From Treponema sp. (lineage in GTDB: Bacteria > Spirochaetota > Spirochaetia > Treponematales > Breznakiellaceae): a stretch of 6,360 nt of DNA. Positions 6,352-6,360 of this stretch are shown here, in pieces. Position numbers and translations under genes: made by a program. Below the pieces are notes generated by a model. The model was given only the letters and a program-made list of their open reading frames with translations. It had not been told where the DNA came from and made no database searches. The stretch covers positions 1-6,360 of the forward strand of contig JAITQR010000172.1 of assembly GCA_031288815.1 (NCBI GenBank), written 5' to 3'. Each line of letters begins with the position of its first letter. The first letter of the stretch is position 1.

Positions 6352-6360
6352 GCCGGTATA

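Overview
The window looks like a chromosomal segment of a host-associated spirochaete, most like the gut treponemes of termites. This is an inference from protein style: a BMP-type lipoprotein with a relaxed lipobox, a very large hybrid kinase, and a receiver-cyclase gene. GC-rich third codon positions are compatible with it. No RNA gene, CRISPR array or transposase is visible, and I cannot confirm the taxon from sequence alone.

Layout, all on the + strand. 1-135 is the 3' end of a ThiD/PdxK-family kinase gene, unrelated in function to what follows. 136-537 is a structured non-coding stretch. It holds an AT-rich palindrome (266-281), an 11-bp inverted repeat (270-280 with 419-429), and a nested GC-rich hairpin followed by a T-run (367-424). 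538-1692 encodes a BMP/Med-family ligand-binding lipoprotein. 1676-4918 encodes a 1080-residue hybrid sensor kinase. 4927-6351 encodes a receiver-class III nucleotide cyclase with an extra C-terminal module. The window ends 9 bp after that gene.

How they may work together (inference): the three genes overlap or lie within about 10 bp of each other, so they look like one transcription unit. No ABC-transporter ATPase or permease accompanies the binding lipoprotein here. It may therefore serve as a periplasmic ligand sensor that presents its ligand to the extracytoplasmic dCache-like domain of the kinase. The kinase carries a full relay in one chain: H361 in HisKA, D771 in the receiver and H942 in the HPt domain. 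The adjacent gene supplies a terminal Asp (D57) joined to a cyclase. The proposed output is a change in a cyclic nucleotide, not direct transcription control. The cyclase has Glu where adenylate cyclases have the adenine-selecting Lys, so cGMP or relaxed specificity should be considered.
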